A DNA stretch of 64,000 bases, taken from NCBI RefSeq assembly GCF_964204645.1, contig NC_134026.1, positions 25,378,650-25,442,649 on the forward strand. The letters run 5' to 3'. Each line of letters starts with the position of its first letter. The stretch's first letter is position 1. The notes below the pieces were generated by a model. It made no database searches, was not told where the DNA came from, and saw only the letters and a list, made by a program, of their open reading frames with translations. A program made the translations under genes and the position numbers. Of the stretch, positions 40,601 to 53,600 are shown piece by piece. This DNA is from Tubulanus polymorphus. Lineage: Eukaryota > Nemertea > Palaeonemertea > Tubulaniformes > Tubulanidae.

Positions 40601-42789
40601 CGATCAAAACTCGTCAGTAAAGCCGAGATGAAATGATATCCGTCTAATTGGAATGAACAGGACCAAACGTAATCAAATAAAGGGGTATACAGCTTCAGAT
40701 AATGATAACGCATTAATTGTTCAATTGTAAATTCAGTAGGCGCTTTATTTTGCTGGATACGCGTGGCTTCCGCACTTGACGTAACGTTTTAATGCACGTC
40801 TCTGTATATCTATCCGTAGAGATGATAGAAAAATCGTTCGCTGAATTTGACGTGTTGTTGTCGACAACGACCGCAACGCTTTTCTATTAATGGGCACCCG
40901 GAAACGCCGTTATTACTGAAGCTTGCATCACCACGTCTACGGAATTAATCGCCCAGAATGCAGGTGAAATTCATTTGCATGAATTCACTGCGCGCACGTT
41001 AGAGACAAAACGGCGAGCCTAATGTATTTATACATATACGAGGGATTTTTTTACCGGTGGCATTTATATAAAAAGATACGCCAGTCAAACCGCGTCATGG
41101 AAATGTCACCCTGGGGGAGAACCATATAGTAATACATGTTTTCTATAATGGTTGACAGCAGACATTTGCCCTATTTATGAGTTAGGCGGAAGTGGCTTAG
41201 ATTACCAATTGGTTTTCTTGTACGCGAGGAGGTGGTTAAAACGTCTGATTAGATGAATTTTCTTATGGATGAAATGAGAACCCATTTATTGAACCAAATA
41301 TATCGTTCAATCTAGTTTAACGGGAACGAGTGTCTGCTGAGATTAACTGAAAACAACTTAAGTATTTATGGTCATGAATTCACGTGATACTTTGTGGAAG
41401 GTCGACACTATTTCGCAGTCTGCAAAGACGTGTCAGGCATCGCGGATGAAGGCACGTATTTCAATTATATCGCTTGCCTTCTCTCAGGAAATTCACCCGA
41501 TTTTGTCATAAATATATTATACAGGTTTTCAAGGTCGATTCGGTTCGCCGTGAAAACAACAGGTTGGTTCACCTCATCAGACATTACAGATGATTCGATA
41601 CCAAGTTTTCAACAAAAGGAGGCGAAAACCAAACATAAGTTGATGCGTTTAGTACGACATGCCAGTTCTAATTACTCTATGATATCGGATCTGCATAAAA
41701 AGGTAATAATCGCAGGAACCTGCTGACTAGACCGGAAAATATCAGATCGAATAATAACACGAAAACGCGAATCATAAAGTTACATATTTGACAGCCAGAA
41801 AATATATCAACGATAGAAACGAAATTCCCCCAAATAAACACGTGATCGAATGAAAAAGTCACTGGAGTGCTAGGAATTGATCGATGGAGTGCTACTTCAA
41901 TACCAAAGGTTCAACCAATAGTCTTAAAGATTCTTTCGGTACAAGAGAATCCTGTATCTTAATACATCATGTAGGCCTATCATAATACTTCAAGCAAACA
42001 GAATGCTCATTCTGGTAACTGAGTCTGGCGGACATGTAAATACCTGTATTTGGTTTGAGAAGCAAAGTATTTGTTAACGTGTAAACACAAATGCACGACA
42101 GCAAAATCCAATAGACATAGACTCATTAGATATATCTACATTAACAGACAACATGGACATTATAGGAAAACTAGAACGACAACGAAGTATCAACCGAGCA
42201 TCATAAACACTCCCGTGCCTTGCGACACTCGTCTGGTCTCAAATACAAGAATTGAGTGGATACATGTCCAGTTTTAGGTTCTGAGTAGACATTGAGAGGA
42301 TTGTATGTAACAGCTAAACACTTCAGATATGTTTGTTTCCGAGTCAAGAATGGACGTCGCCTCGGGTACATTAAAGGGAGAAAACGACTGGTATAACAGA
42401 AAAGATACTTGACTTTTTACTAGATTTACATGAGACCTGAATTACCTATGATGATAACTACTCAAAGAAATGTCATCACTGCAAGGACAAAATTTTAAAA
42501 GGTTAGCAACGGCACGTAGAAAAATATGATTTCAATGTTTGATACCAAATTAATTGCCCTTGTTACGAATTGCTGTTTATACATTAAACACATTGTCACA
42601 TTGTAATGTAGAAGTGGCCGTAAATAAAACGTTAATGCCATTTGATTCAGATTTACTGGACACAAAATAAACAGTTTAAACACAAATGGTAAACGTTATG
42701 AATTATCAATACAAGTTTCCTTTCTACAAGTTACCTTTATTGTTTTCAAATTATCCTTGAAAATGGTATTGGAAAAAGGTGAGCCGTCA
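31633..42789. other. unassigned DNA, no gene recognised
   Basis: About 11 kb of mixed AT-rich sequence without a recognisable gene, large repeat or RNA gene. Open frames such as 41394-41726 (+) use non-ATG starts and carry no known motif. A box-B-like GGGTTCGAACC at 33069-33079 has no properly spaced A box. Confidence 0.55.
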
Positions 42790-42797
42790 TTGGTGCA

Positions 42798-42952
42798 TCG
42801 CGGGCAAGGATTCGAACCTGATGGCATCGCTAGGCTGTCACGCCTGCCTGTACGCAGAACACTGGGGCGCTCAGGCAGGGTTTAGCGCCGTGGTAGAATC
42901 TAACGATGAGATTGTCATTGGTGTATAAAGTATAGCAGGTTCTATTCTAAAG
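42798..42952. repeat. two divergent tRNA-like modules (SINE relic)
   Basis: On the minus strand there is a perfect B-box, GGTTCGAATCC (42808-42818), with a weak A-box-like stretch about 42 bases upstream near 42860-42875. On the plus strand, TTAGCGCCGTGGTAGA (from 42881) closely resembles a tRNA A-box region, and GGTTCTATTCT at 42939-42949 resembles a decayed B-box. The two heads point away from each other. The segment between is locally GC-rich, unlike its flanks. Neither folds into an intact tRNA, so decayed tRNA-derived SINE heads are the likeliest reading. Confidence 0.45.
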
Positions 42953-42965
42953 AAGATATGGTCCT

Positions 42966-45900
42966 CTTTTATTGAAAACGACAAGATATATCGGATGCCA
43001 TAGTGACATAATGATATCTTTGCCTCTTTATACACATTCGCTTTAACAAGCGTTTACCCCTTCCATATAATCTGACAAGTACTCGGCGAATTACATTCGC
43101 TTGAAAAAGTCTAACGCGTCGAAGCTTTCAGTTGGTTTATAATTAATAGGATTGTCTCGTCTGAAGATAAAAAGTCGCCCACTCATCATACAATAATTAC
43201 CAGATGAAGTGTCGTTCAAAACGTGACGAATGAGCAGTGAACTATGCTGTGAAATAAAAGGCCAAAGATTGAACATGAAGCAAGTAGACCTTCTTGTCTC
43301 CAGATATCTGTAACTTAAATCCGTAAACGTTTTCATTTGGTCATTTATGTAGAGATCAAATGGTCTGCTGGGCTATCTAGATATATTGCTTCGTTCTTCA
43401 AATCATCTTAGCGAACATACCCATACTTCAGTATCAGCGAGGCGCAAGGGAAATATGCCACGAGTGGCGACACATTTCTATGTTCTTCTTTTCCCTTCAG
43501 AGACCCATCCATAATTAACAAAATCCCCCTTTCGGAACAACTTCTTAATTCTATCAAAAGATTTAGGAAAATCAGAAAATTCAGTTTTATATCTGTTTGC
43601 ACAGTTCATTATAAAATGAATTACCATTCAGTGTTGTTTCATTATGGATTTAACGAAAGCCTATTGCTGGTTTGAATCCATTCACGTCCATTAATGTAAA
43701 TTATGATTAATAGTCATCTGCTTTTCGAAAAATACTGAGAATAAGACTAGAGTCCACATCCATAAGCTTCGTTATCATGCAATAACATCGTCAAACACTG
43801 GTCATTTTTCAGGCTTGTGTGAAAATGTATAATGCCATATTATACACACCTTAGTGGATAATAGGATTTCTTACGGGATATTTGATTACTACTTTTTTAG
43901 GTTACGTTGGAAATATAGGAATCAATATCCAACAATAATTCATGTAACTCATCGAAATGAGACCGCAAATAAGCAGAGTTGAGTGTAATAGTCCAAAAAC
44001 CTAGACTGATGGGTCCGGAGACCTTTCTATTGGTGGCTGGCCTGTCCAATATTACTGAGTAACGAATTTTTAGACCTGGGTAGATATTGCTCAATCGACT
44101 CGAGGTTAATTTTCACGTCAGGTTTGTATCATACAACTTCGTTCGTTGCGATATTTGTTGCATACACATGAGGGTTTTATTGCCCTGGGTAGTTTTAATG
44201 GCCGCCGGCCAGTGACATTAATGTCCACTGGGGGTGATTGGTCGCCATGTTTACTGCTCCCGTGGGCTTATACTTCTCTAATACATGCAATCGCCGTCGT
44301 ACAAATCATGGACGACTGCTTGTTGTATTATTCTCATATATTCTCCTGCGATCATATTTGATTAACATATATGTCGCGAACGTGTATGCAACGCATACTA
44401 ATCATCCCAATAACAGCTTGTTGAAATACCTACGCCGTCCCCGCCACCAGCTCCACGGTTCGAAACGGCCATCGGCAACTTACTCATGACGTGCCTTATC
44501 ATTTTTTACATTCTATCTTCTACAAAAGCAATTAAGCTTGTCGTTTTGAATGTACGATCTGGCGCTGTATAATCACACAGGAGTAATACTCAATTGAAGA
44601 AAAAATTGAGTTAAATAATCAAACCAACCTAATTCAGTTCATCGCGGTACATTCATTCTATTCATTAATCAGCTCATTTTATTGAGCTAAATATTTTGAT
44701 TGACAGATACCTTAAAAGCAGTCGACAAGTTATCAATTTAGCGACGCAATTTTATATGACTGATTACACGCGTGACTAGAAAATCCGTTCTCGGAACTTG
44801 TAAAACGGTTGTTTTAACTATTCGGGCGCAAACAGGATGGATCTTTCGGCTTAGTATTTGCACTAGGATTTGTCACGAGTAACTGGTTTATGAAGAAATT
44901 TGACATGTTTTCATAACTCGTAACGAGTCGCGGTGTTCGCAGTGTAAAAATAGCTTAATTTCCTTAATTCAAAATAGAAATATCAATACTACCAGGTTCA
45001 ATTGAATCTCACGAACTGTAGAACTAATGTTTGATATTTTTTCTTGTTATTACAGCATCAACAGTTACATTGTCAATATGAACAGTACGAGATTTGATTA
45101 CGAACGAGTCAATTAAGATTTATGGCCGAGACTGTCTGAATGAAACTCCATTTTACTATATGTCAATTCCGCACACCACCGAGTCATTTCCTTTGATTTG
45201 CAAGGTGAATTCAGTTGAACTGAAATAACCTCGGCAACCACAGAAATTGGCATGCAACCACCGATGGTCGTATCATAAAAGCTCGCCTCGTACGGGCAAT
45301 TATGATTTACTCATTATGGACTATATGACCATAATGTCGTCGTTTCATAAACAATTGTCACCGCCGACCCGGCAATTCACACGAGCTATTCATAGATATC
45401 GACGACATAATAAATCAACTTATCTCGTATAAATTTCACAGTTTACTAAAATAATTCGTGCCGCCGCACATAAATGGCGCTGATCCACGACCGAATAATT
45501 GTTATTTTGATTAGGAGTCATCCGTCTATTCATCCAGACATAAAACAACGGCTTCGATGATATAACTAACATACGATGTTTGATTAGATTCATTTTATAC
45601 GGGAAGGTTCTTAAAATCGTCATATTTACATGTTCTCCTCGAGGGAATTTTCCTAAAACGTATTTCATCATTGACGAATTGACTAGAAGTGAGGTTGATA
45701 GATAAATTGATAAACTAATGAATATTCAACAATAAATTACATCGAAATAAAGTGCAATTAGAAATAAGTGCTTGCTGATTTAAGTTGAACTAATTTCGAT
45801 GAAATAAACGACACGCGTGCTGTGGCCTTGGAAGTGTTTGAAATCTGCAAATGAGATTAAAATAGCACATGAACTTAGAATCAGAAAGAATCTTCGTTGC

Positions 45901-46961
45901 AAGTCGTCGCGGCGTTCGTGTTTTGTCAGCGAACAGCGGCGAACGCGATTCCGAACTAAAGAAAAAACAACAATTCAACTAGATTACAGCGAAATCGGCA
46001 GCCTCTGATACGCTTATTAATTGAACATTTGAAAACATTTTCCGCGTCGAAGCTTTCATTTTACAGCGTTTTGATTTCGATCAAGAGATTTTTGATCGCA
46101 TGCCATTGAACCGTGACTCAATAGGGAGTTCAGTAGCGACCGAAAATTCATTACGCTGATAAGCAGGCCGGGCGAACTTCATTATCTTCACACTGGCTCA
46201 AAACGGCAAGATATTTTTCAAATCCTCAGAGGCACAAGAAAATAATTAGATTGCTTCTCCCGAGATGCATGAGGCAAAACAGATGAAAAATGACTTCGTA
46301 ATTATAATAGCACTATGTTGCATCACAACAAAGCTATAAACTACTCTGAGATGTTGTGTGCATTTCGAAATTTTTGCGACGAGCGATTTGAACGTTTCAA
46401 TTAATTCTATCAATTCTTTTTCAGATTCTCAGCTGAAAAAATTCACGTTTAAGCGTTATTCAGTGAAGGCCGAACGTAAAAGTACGATTGCTTTTGAAGA
46501 CACGGTTACATTGAAGAGAAACGCGTATGAACAGGCCTCCTGTCAGAAAGCTCATATAGGGAAAGGATACGTTCTTCGAGAAACGCTGCAAACCATCCAC
46601 TAATCATATTTCCCCGCGATGTCTAGCGGTCGAAATGAACGAAATGCCGGTACGCAAAAAAAAATTGTAGTAACTGGCGTAGTAAACAAACCAGTGATAA
46701 ACAACAGTGGAAACGCAGGTGATCCTTCATTGCAGGTAAAGAAGACTATTTCAAGTATTCATTTAGCCTCGATGAATTGTGGAACAGAATTCCGACGTTC
46801 TCAACGCGAACGCTTTATTTTCATCACTTATACATGCATCTTACGCATAACATTTTTTCATGAGTGAAGCCAATTCATGATCAGCGGGACGGAATCGACC
46901 AAAAGAGCTCCAAGCTTAAATACTGACGTCTTTAAATATTGCCTCAAACAACATATATTAC
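42966..46961. other. unassigned DNA, no gene recognised
   Basis: AT-rich sequence with scattered short open frames on both strands, none with a recognisable domain. A box-B-like GGTTTGAATCC at 43669-43679 follows CAGTG by about 40 bases and could be another worn SINE head, but the match is weak. Confidence 0.55.
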
Positions 46962-47155
46962 CCACAATAAGACACAAACAACAATAAAATTCATCGTTAT
47001 AGTCCGATCAATTTCGGGATAACCAAATCCCCTTTTCAAGAATAATTCTTATTCAAGAATGATCATTTCGAATTCTTGAAAAGGGGTATGGAGTAATCCC
47101 GAAATCGATCGCTCTAAAGATGAATGTTAATATTGTGGTTTGTGTCTTGTTGTGG
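46962..47155. mobile_element. palindromic MITE-like element, 194 bp
   Basis: The left arm (46962-47043) and right arm (47072-47155) are imperfect reverse complements over almost their full length. The ends are ccacaataagacacaaac against ccacaacaagacacaaac, and the inner ends are ccccttttcaagaat and attcttgaaaagggg. Only about 28 bases lie between them. It codes for nothing. The structure fits a foldback or MITE-type non-autonomous DNA transposon. I see no convincing target-site duplication, so the superfamily is open. If transcribed it would form a long hairpin RNA. Confidence 0.8.
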
Positions 47156-48308
47156 CTATTTAGAACACTCTGGACTTGGTTTCTCCGGCGAAGATTTATT
47201 TCTACATCAGCAAACATATATGTTCTATTAGGAATTTAGAAATAAAATTTTTCGATTGGGGTTTACTTGTTTTATGGGTACCACCCGATTCATAAGCTAG
47301 TTGAACCAGAAATCAGCAACGGGGATTTTATCAAGAATATTAAGCAGACGATAAGATCAGTTAATCAGAGAATAGATTTACATTTTCTGAGATTATAACA
47401 CGTTACGGCGATCAGAGACGTAGAGTTAGGTACACGTTTGAGATGACAGCGCTTCCTGCGCAGTTATTCAACACTCGTCAAGTTTACATAGCATTTACCT
47501 GAAACCTTCACCATGTTATTTACTCATGATCTATCGGCTACGAGAACGCTATAACGGTGAATTTATCGCCACCGAGTTGCCAAGTCGCTGAAAAGAAAAT
47601 CTAATATAACGGAATATTTTAAGGAAATTAAATGTTTGGAATTTTATCAAGGAGTACTGGGCGCGCTGAATACATCATAACTCATGTCCAGTGTGTTTGA
47701 TTATTATTGCATTGCAAACGAATACTGACACTTTTCTTGTCTTTGGTCGTGTCATAAAACACGGTTGTTTTTGATAAATCCATCTTCGTCACTTTGAGGT
47801 ACAAATCTGATCCATCCCAATAGTGATAATCTTAGTTTTCGTTGGCCAAATATTCTACCAACTAACTATATAACAAGCGGCGCCACCACGTAGTAAAATA
47901 TTGAAGCTTAATTAACTTTATGCAGGCTGACAGAAACGTCACTGAACTACGTTCTTTTCTATGTTCTACTTCGATTTAGTTCATGCTGTAATTTTCGATA
48001 TAATACTGAATACGCGAAGATTTCCCATTCTTGTGATTTTCCTCTTCTACGCTGTAATGATGTGCCAGTTATTTTCATAAACACTCACTCAGATCGATGC
48101 TGACATTAAGCGCTGATTCAGAATCTGACTGCCGGCTCAATTTGAAATTTAAATTCAGAAACTGATGTAATTATTCATGAATTCTTCTGCAGAAAAATTG
48201 ATTGATTTTTTTCGTGACACCCCATGGGATCCGACGCCATTCCTAACATTGTGATTTGATCGTTAATGTTGCTGAAACAGTCCCGGCATATTGATGATCA
48301 TTCTGCAG
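47156..48308. other. unassigned DNA, nothing recognised
   Basis: AT-rich sequence with no recognisable gene, RNA or repeat. It ends at an acceptor-like gatcattctgcag before the candidate exon at 48309. Confidence 0.5.
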
Positions 48309-48495
48309 CCGCAGAAGTTCGCAGAGCACATCGTCTTCAATGGTTCGTTACGAAACGACCAACGAGGAGCTTAAAAACTGCTCGACGATGGGCACCATTG
48401 GGACCTTCGAGCGTCCCTACGTCAATAACCGCAACAAAGTCATCAAGAAAACTATTGATTGGGAAAGACTAGAGATCAGCCATGGTGCGAATTAA
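48309..48495 (+). CDS. candidate C-terminal exon of an unknown gene
   Basis: After the acceptor-like gatcattctgcag, a frame runs through an ATG at 48340 to TAA at 48493-48495. From the ATG it encodes 51 residues including NEELKNCSTMGTIGTFERPY and KVIKKTIDWERLEI. About 75% of codons begin with a purine, and the third position is about 63% G+C against about 40% at the other two, a strong coding-like rhythm. A second overlapping frame (48266-48472) is also open but lacks this rhythm. I do not recognise the protein. It could also be a small one-exon gene or chance. Confidence 0.3.
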
Positions 48496-48994
48496 GCTGA
48501 CCAATTCGATGAATTGTGCCCTTTCGGGAGCACTGATACTCTGAATAATTTGATATGTAAAAAGAAATGGGCTTTTGTTTATGAGTCACCGTTCGTCATC
48601 ATTAGGCATCAGAACGCTTCCGCGGGCTGTACGAAAATGAGGATTCATTGTTTCCAGTTCAGCTGAAACAGGTGTCATCAATAATGAGTACATGAAATAA
48701 GCATTTATCTCCGTCGCTGAGTCAAAAGGAAACCGGTATGAGACCTGTGGATCACCGCCACGATTTTATCACAGGACATCAATCGTCCTGTCTATCTATG
48801 GGTCGAGGTGCTTCCACGGTCCGTGAGTCATATATTACATATGAATCAGGATACTGTTGTCCCAAGAGTCATTCTCATTAATTCAAAGGTGCCGGCCATC
48901 GATAAGATTGAAAATAAAATCGTTGCCACGGTCGCAGCATTTGTTTGTACACACGGCGCATTTTATAGATTTAATCTGTAAGCCCCGACGCAGA

Positions 48995-49157
48995 CGACCC
49001 AGGGAAACACGGGAACAGGAGACATGGAACATGTTTGCGAGCGTTTCCCTGTGTCGTGTGCGTTCACGAGAAACGAAAAAAGTGGATCCGGGGCAACGTT
49101 TCCGAGATCAAACGTGTTTGTTTCCGGGTTTCCGTGTTCCCGTGTTTTCCTGCGTCG
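48995..49157. repeat. GC-rich inverted repeat built of 8-bp units
   Basis: The terminal 22 bases match at 20 of 22 positions in inverted orientation (48995-49016 against 49136-49157). Inside the left arm the sequence is a degenerate tandem of about 8 bp, of the type GGGAACAC. The right arm carries the complementary GTGTTCCC-type units. The block is CpG-rich and stands out from its AT-rich surroundings. The open frames that cross it (48857-49245) are by-products of the repeat. It could be a satellite-derived foldback element or a small transposon. Confidence 0.75.
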
Positions 49158-50410
49158 AGCGCGCGTTGGGCTGAAACGGAATTATCCGCAAAAACGAACT
49201 GAAAGCAGATATGTATCTTTATGGTTCAGATGTAAGAAGCTGTAGGCGTTTGACATAGAATTGTATTTGTAATGATTTTAGATAAGAGCGCGAAGCCTCT
49301 CCAACGAAATAAGTCAGCAAGCCGATCTGTAATTGGTCAGTTTTTGAGTCAGGTATGTGTCGACTGCTAATGCTTCCCATTGACGTGGGATATGTTTCAC
49401 GGACCAAGTGCCCGATTTCGATGCTAAAGAAGCTGTTGAACGAGACTCGCCACCTTGTCGCATGTATTCCCTCTTCACGATCCATTATGTTGTCACCCTG
49501 TCTGCATCAGGTCGAGATCTGATCGGTTCCCAGAATTTCGTCTGAAATTAGCTGGTGAAAGCGCACTTACAAAAAATATTGCATCCATTTGATATAGAAA
49601 TCTACAATTCAAATATTTCTTTTCACCGAGGTGGCCAAGTCGGTATTGAGAGTATATGAGATATAACCGACTTGCATCGAAAGCGACAAAACGACGTCTT
49701 GCAGAGATTTAAGTCCCTTAAAGGTTCGTTCATTCATTTGAAATGCATCGTCTTCCTATGCAGAGTACCACAGCCCTGTAAATGGGGCGACGGTTTTTTG
49801 CTGACGTACTTCAGAGGAATTCGCATCGACGATTCAATCAACTAATGTCGTTATTGTACCAGACAGCGCAAAGGATCTGATCAAAGCTACCAATCGAAAT
49901 AAATTTGAATGTTGATTTGATTGAATATTGTCGTTTTCTGCGTCCACCGGGAGAACTTCTCCTCAGCCGCGTACTTACCGACCCAAGAGGTTTATTTGTT
50001 TATTGCGTGTCTTTCGACAGTTATTAGCTGCCCTTTAAAGGTCAGAAAACTGGCCAAACTTCACAAATTTACCAACTTCTTCATCAAAAGTGTCTCATGT
50101 ATACTTTACTTAAGTTATTAATTTCTACAGTTCATAGTTTACTAAATTATTTACGTAATTTCTCAGAGCAGAATCGGTATTAAGTATGGGAGGGCACGAA
50201 CTTCGAATACGCGATTGATTAACTTTTTATACTACACACGCAAAATTCAATTATTGATAATCTGATCTGATATGTATACTTATTTGATTAACTATCGTGG
50301 AAGTCTGGCCGCTCAACCCCTCTTCTCGCCAACACTTATAAATTGGCCAAAAGTCTATATTCTCATTAATCGATAATAAAATAATGCCCATCGACCATGT
50401 CTAGACAGCC
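49158..50410. other. unassigned DNA, nothing recognised
   Basis: Sequence between two repeat elements. An open frame at 49219-49485 (minus, 88 codons) has no recognisable domain. Confidence 0.5.
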
Positions 50411-50690
50411 AAGCGTTTTCACGAGCGTTTTCGACATTTGAATTTGGCCCGATTCAGATTAGGCCCGGGCTAACCGTTCACACTGGTGCAAAATGGACTC
50501 GTGCCTGTTTGACGTGGGCAAAATCTGATCCGACCAAAATTGCGGGACCACGCCCATGCCTAATTATTCCGTGTGAAAGTTAACTAGTTCTGAAAGTGGC
50601 TCGACCCGCGCTCTATAGCACGGGCGAAACCCGACTGGTCTGATCCGGGCCTGTTTGTCCAGGGTCAACTCGTCTCCGTGTGATCGCAGC
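50411..50690. repeat. GC-rich diverged dispersed-repeat candidate
   Basis: About 280 bp, richer in G+C than its flanks, with approximate inverted ends (AGCGTTTTCACGAGCG and the complement of cgtctccgtgtgatcgca). Internally, GTGCCTGTTTGACGTGGGC near 50502 recurs as GGGCCTGTTTGTCCAGGGT near 50647. CGTGTGA motifs and their complements occur several times. This looks like a decayed non-autonomous element with internal symmetry. The family cannot be named. Confidence 0.45.
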
Positions 50691-53600
50691 ATGATGACCA
50701 CAGGCACTATCTTTGACACAGTCACTGCAATGTGATAAAGACATCACCTACACTTGACGCTATTTTTCGAAAAAAGTTTTCAAACTGCAACTTTTTTGGA
50801 AAGCATTTTATGTAGGATCCACAGTTTTACCTGTCACGTACCTACATGTACGTTTTGGGTGGAGTTAATATGATTTCCGATTTACCCAATAAAGCAGCAT
50901 CATTGCCTCCGACATTGTGATTGCTCATTTTAAGGTCCGTTTCATGAAAAATGAGGAATCAGCCTCACGTTGACAGGCCAATGCCGGTTACCATGGCAGC
51001 TAAGGAGTTAATCGGCACCCTGAGTAACGATGCGGAAGACTAACCCTATTAACCATTCAAAAAGCCCACCAGAACGATGCCAACTGCGCAAAAAGTCCTG
51101 TGATTGTGTAGAGCAAAAAACTGGAGCAAAGGTCACCTGATTTTGAGACATTTTTGGGAGGGGGAGGGGCTGTTTATCCTGGCTTCATTAGTATGACGAT
51201 TCATATTGAGATTCAGGTATCAGATATTATGCTTGGCAAGTAACGGTGCGCAGCTTATAATCCTTACGCGCGAATGATTTATCTGTAAATGATTCCAAAT
51301 TCAATTTTTTTTCTGGTTCTGCTAATTCTGTCAGTCTCGATTTCTCAATTGTGTATTGTATGACGAGACTGCGTGTCGCGGAAAGCATTCGATATAAACG
51401 TCATCAAGCCGATCCGCAGTCAACCGACGAAGGAAAAACTATCACCCATTAATCTTTATCCCCGTGAGCTAAAGAGGCACTAGGAAATGGCTTTAAATGC
51501 ATACCATACAGAACAAACACTACACGGGACCCTTTCCTAGGTTCTCTATTTGATTACATTAATGAAGTAAATATACCATTATTCCAATTGCCAATGCGCC
51601 AGCTAATTATCTTAGGTCATGCGTCGGCAATCGATCCGAAAAGGTGATCAGCGATTTATCATCAGCCAAACGACAGTGTGTAATTTTTAGTGAGCTTTCC
51701 CGGTCATGGATACAAGATTCAGGGCGTAAAGCCGGTGGCTGCCACAAAGCTTGTCGGCGATGAAATATGGCCATATCAGTTCAGCTATATTCAATCAGCT
51801 ATTTATCCAAAAAAATGATAATTCCAGACGTATGTAATTCATTTAATGATGTGATCATGAAAATATAAACGACAAAATTGAGGTATGATACAATTCGGTA
51901 ACACAGTTAGATCCATAGCCGTGGCCCAGCCTGCATACATGTCATTCGAATAGTTTCCGAAGAAGTTATCTCGCAAAAATGTCACGTTGCTCATATATAA
52001 GGAAGTATAAACATGTCAATAGTTGCTTATATAAGAGCCTTGTTCTTCGTATTCTTTTCATATTTTATGAGAGAATCTCTCAGGGCAATATATCTGAGAC
52101 GCACTGCATCAGCTATCATCGTGTCACAAAAACATGAATAAATCATGGCCCTTCAATTATGCCTCGGTCTTGCAGCCAGAGCTTCTAATGTTTGAGTAAA
52201 CAAGTTTTTCGACATACGTGTCGTGGAATGATGCACGCCACGGAATTCGACTCGAGGAACGGTGCAACGTTATCACAGCGCGTTCTTCAAAGCCACGAAC
52301 TTTTCTTTGATGGATGGTGTTAAATGCGCCAGAAATGAAATATTTAGAATCATTTGTAACATTTTTATCTTGCTTCGTATGGCGTGTTCCCGAGATTCCT
52401 GCGCAGATTATTTGCAACCGCGACGCGTGCACGATTCGACTTACCGTGGCGGGCGGCGCATTAAATGTTCATAAAAGGCCGTCGTAAATCTTCGCGAGAA
52501 AAAATACTTATCTATCCAACCACCGTCCACGGAAAGAATCGCAGAAGACCACAAGTGCCCAGTGACTAAAAAAGCATCCATACAAAAAGATTGATGACAA
52601 AGCTATTAGGCAAATGCAGTGTTTCCATCCACTTTGTATAGTTTAGAGCGTTGAATGGAATTTCAATATGCTCCACGCGGAAAGTCGTTCGGGCAGTTTC
52701 GAAAATTATGTATTGAATTTTCTGAATGTCTCAAAAAATAGTTTGGTGAATTGAAAAATTGTAACGGAAAATAACACAAGTCCTCCTAATAGTGGGTTTG
52801 GTAATGAATCGAAAAATTCTGAAGAACTAAACTATCTTAGATTTCGTAGATTTCGGTGTTCTATATGATTAGATTACATGCAAGACATACATCAATAAAA
52901 ATTGATTTAATTGAAACCTTGGCAAAACAAGATCAAGGCCACATAAGCAGATGAGATTATTTAACTGCGTCGTAATCAAATCACCATAACTGACAATGCA
53001 TCATTGTAAAATAAACAGAATATGTCTAGTCACGTATTTCCCAGGCATTTTCGATGTAGCGTACTAGAAATATGTAAACTGCGTAGCCGAAAAAATGGAT
53101 GATTATGAATTCAACGTTTCGGCATTAACCAAACCGATAAGATATCAATTCACTGTGTGATGGTTTGTATCTATGAATATGTTTGAGATAAAGCAGAAAT
53201 CTTGTCTCGAAAGATAAATTGGCTTCTCATTACTTTAACTTTCGTTTGGTGTCCTGCGTCTGTCGATAGCATTTCGCTGGTACGGAATGAATTGATGAAT
53301 TTTCTGTCTGTATTTATCTGATGTTGAAGAGCAGCAAAAGACGAGATAAAACGACAAGTGGAAGCTTTAGTAAACAATACACTCAACATGAATAGGGCTA
53401 TAGAGACGATCGCCGGCCCAATCAATCAATTTTAGCGAAAAAGAAATTGGAAAACGACAAAGAAATCTCTGGCGCGCGCAAACAAGACCAAAATTGAGAC
53501 ACGCATGCGACTCGAAGACGACGGCCATTCAGACGGGTATTTTGCGCTCGCGTTCGATTATGTCGGGATATATAAGGCGGGTGTTTTTTCATGTTCTAAT

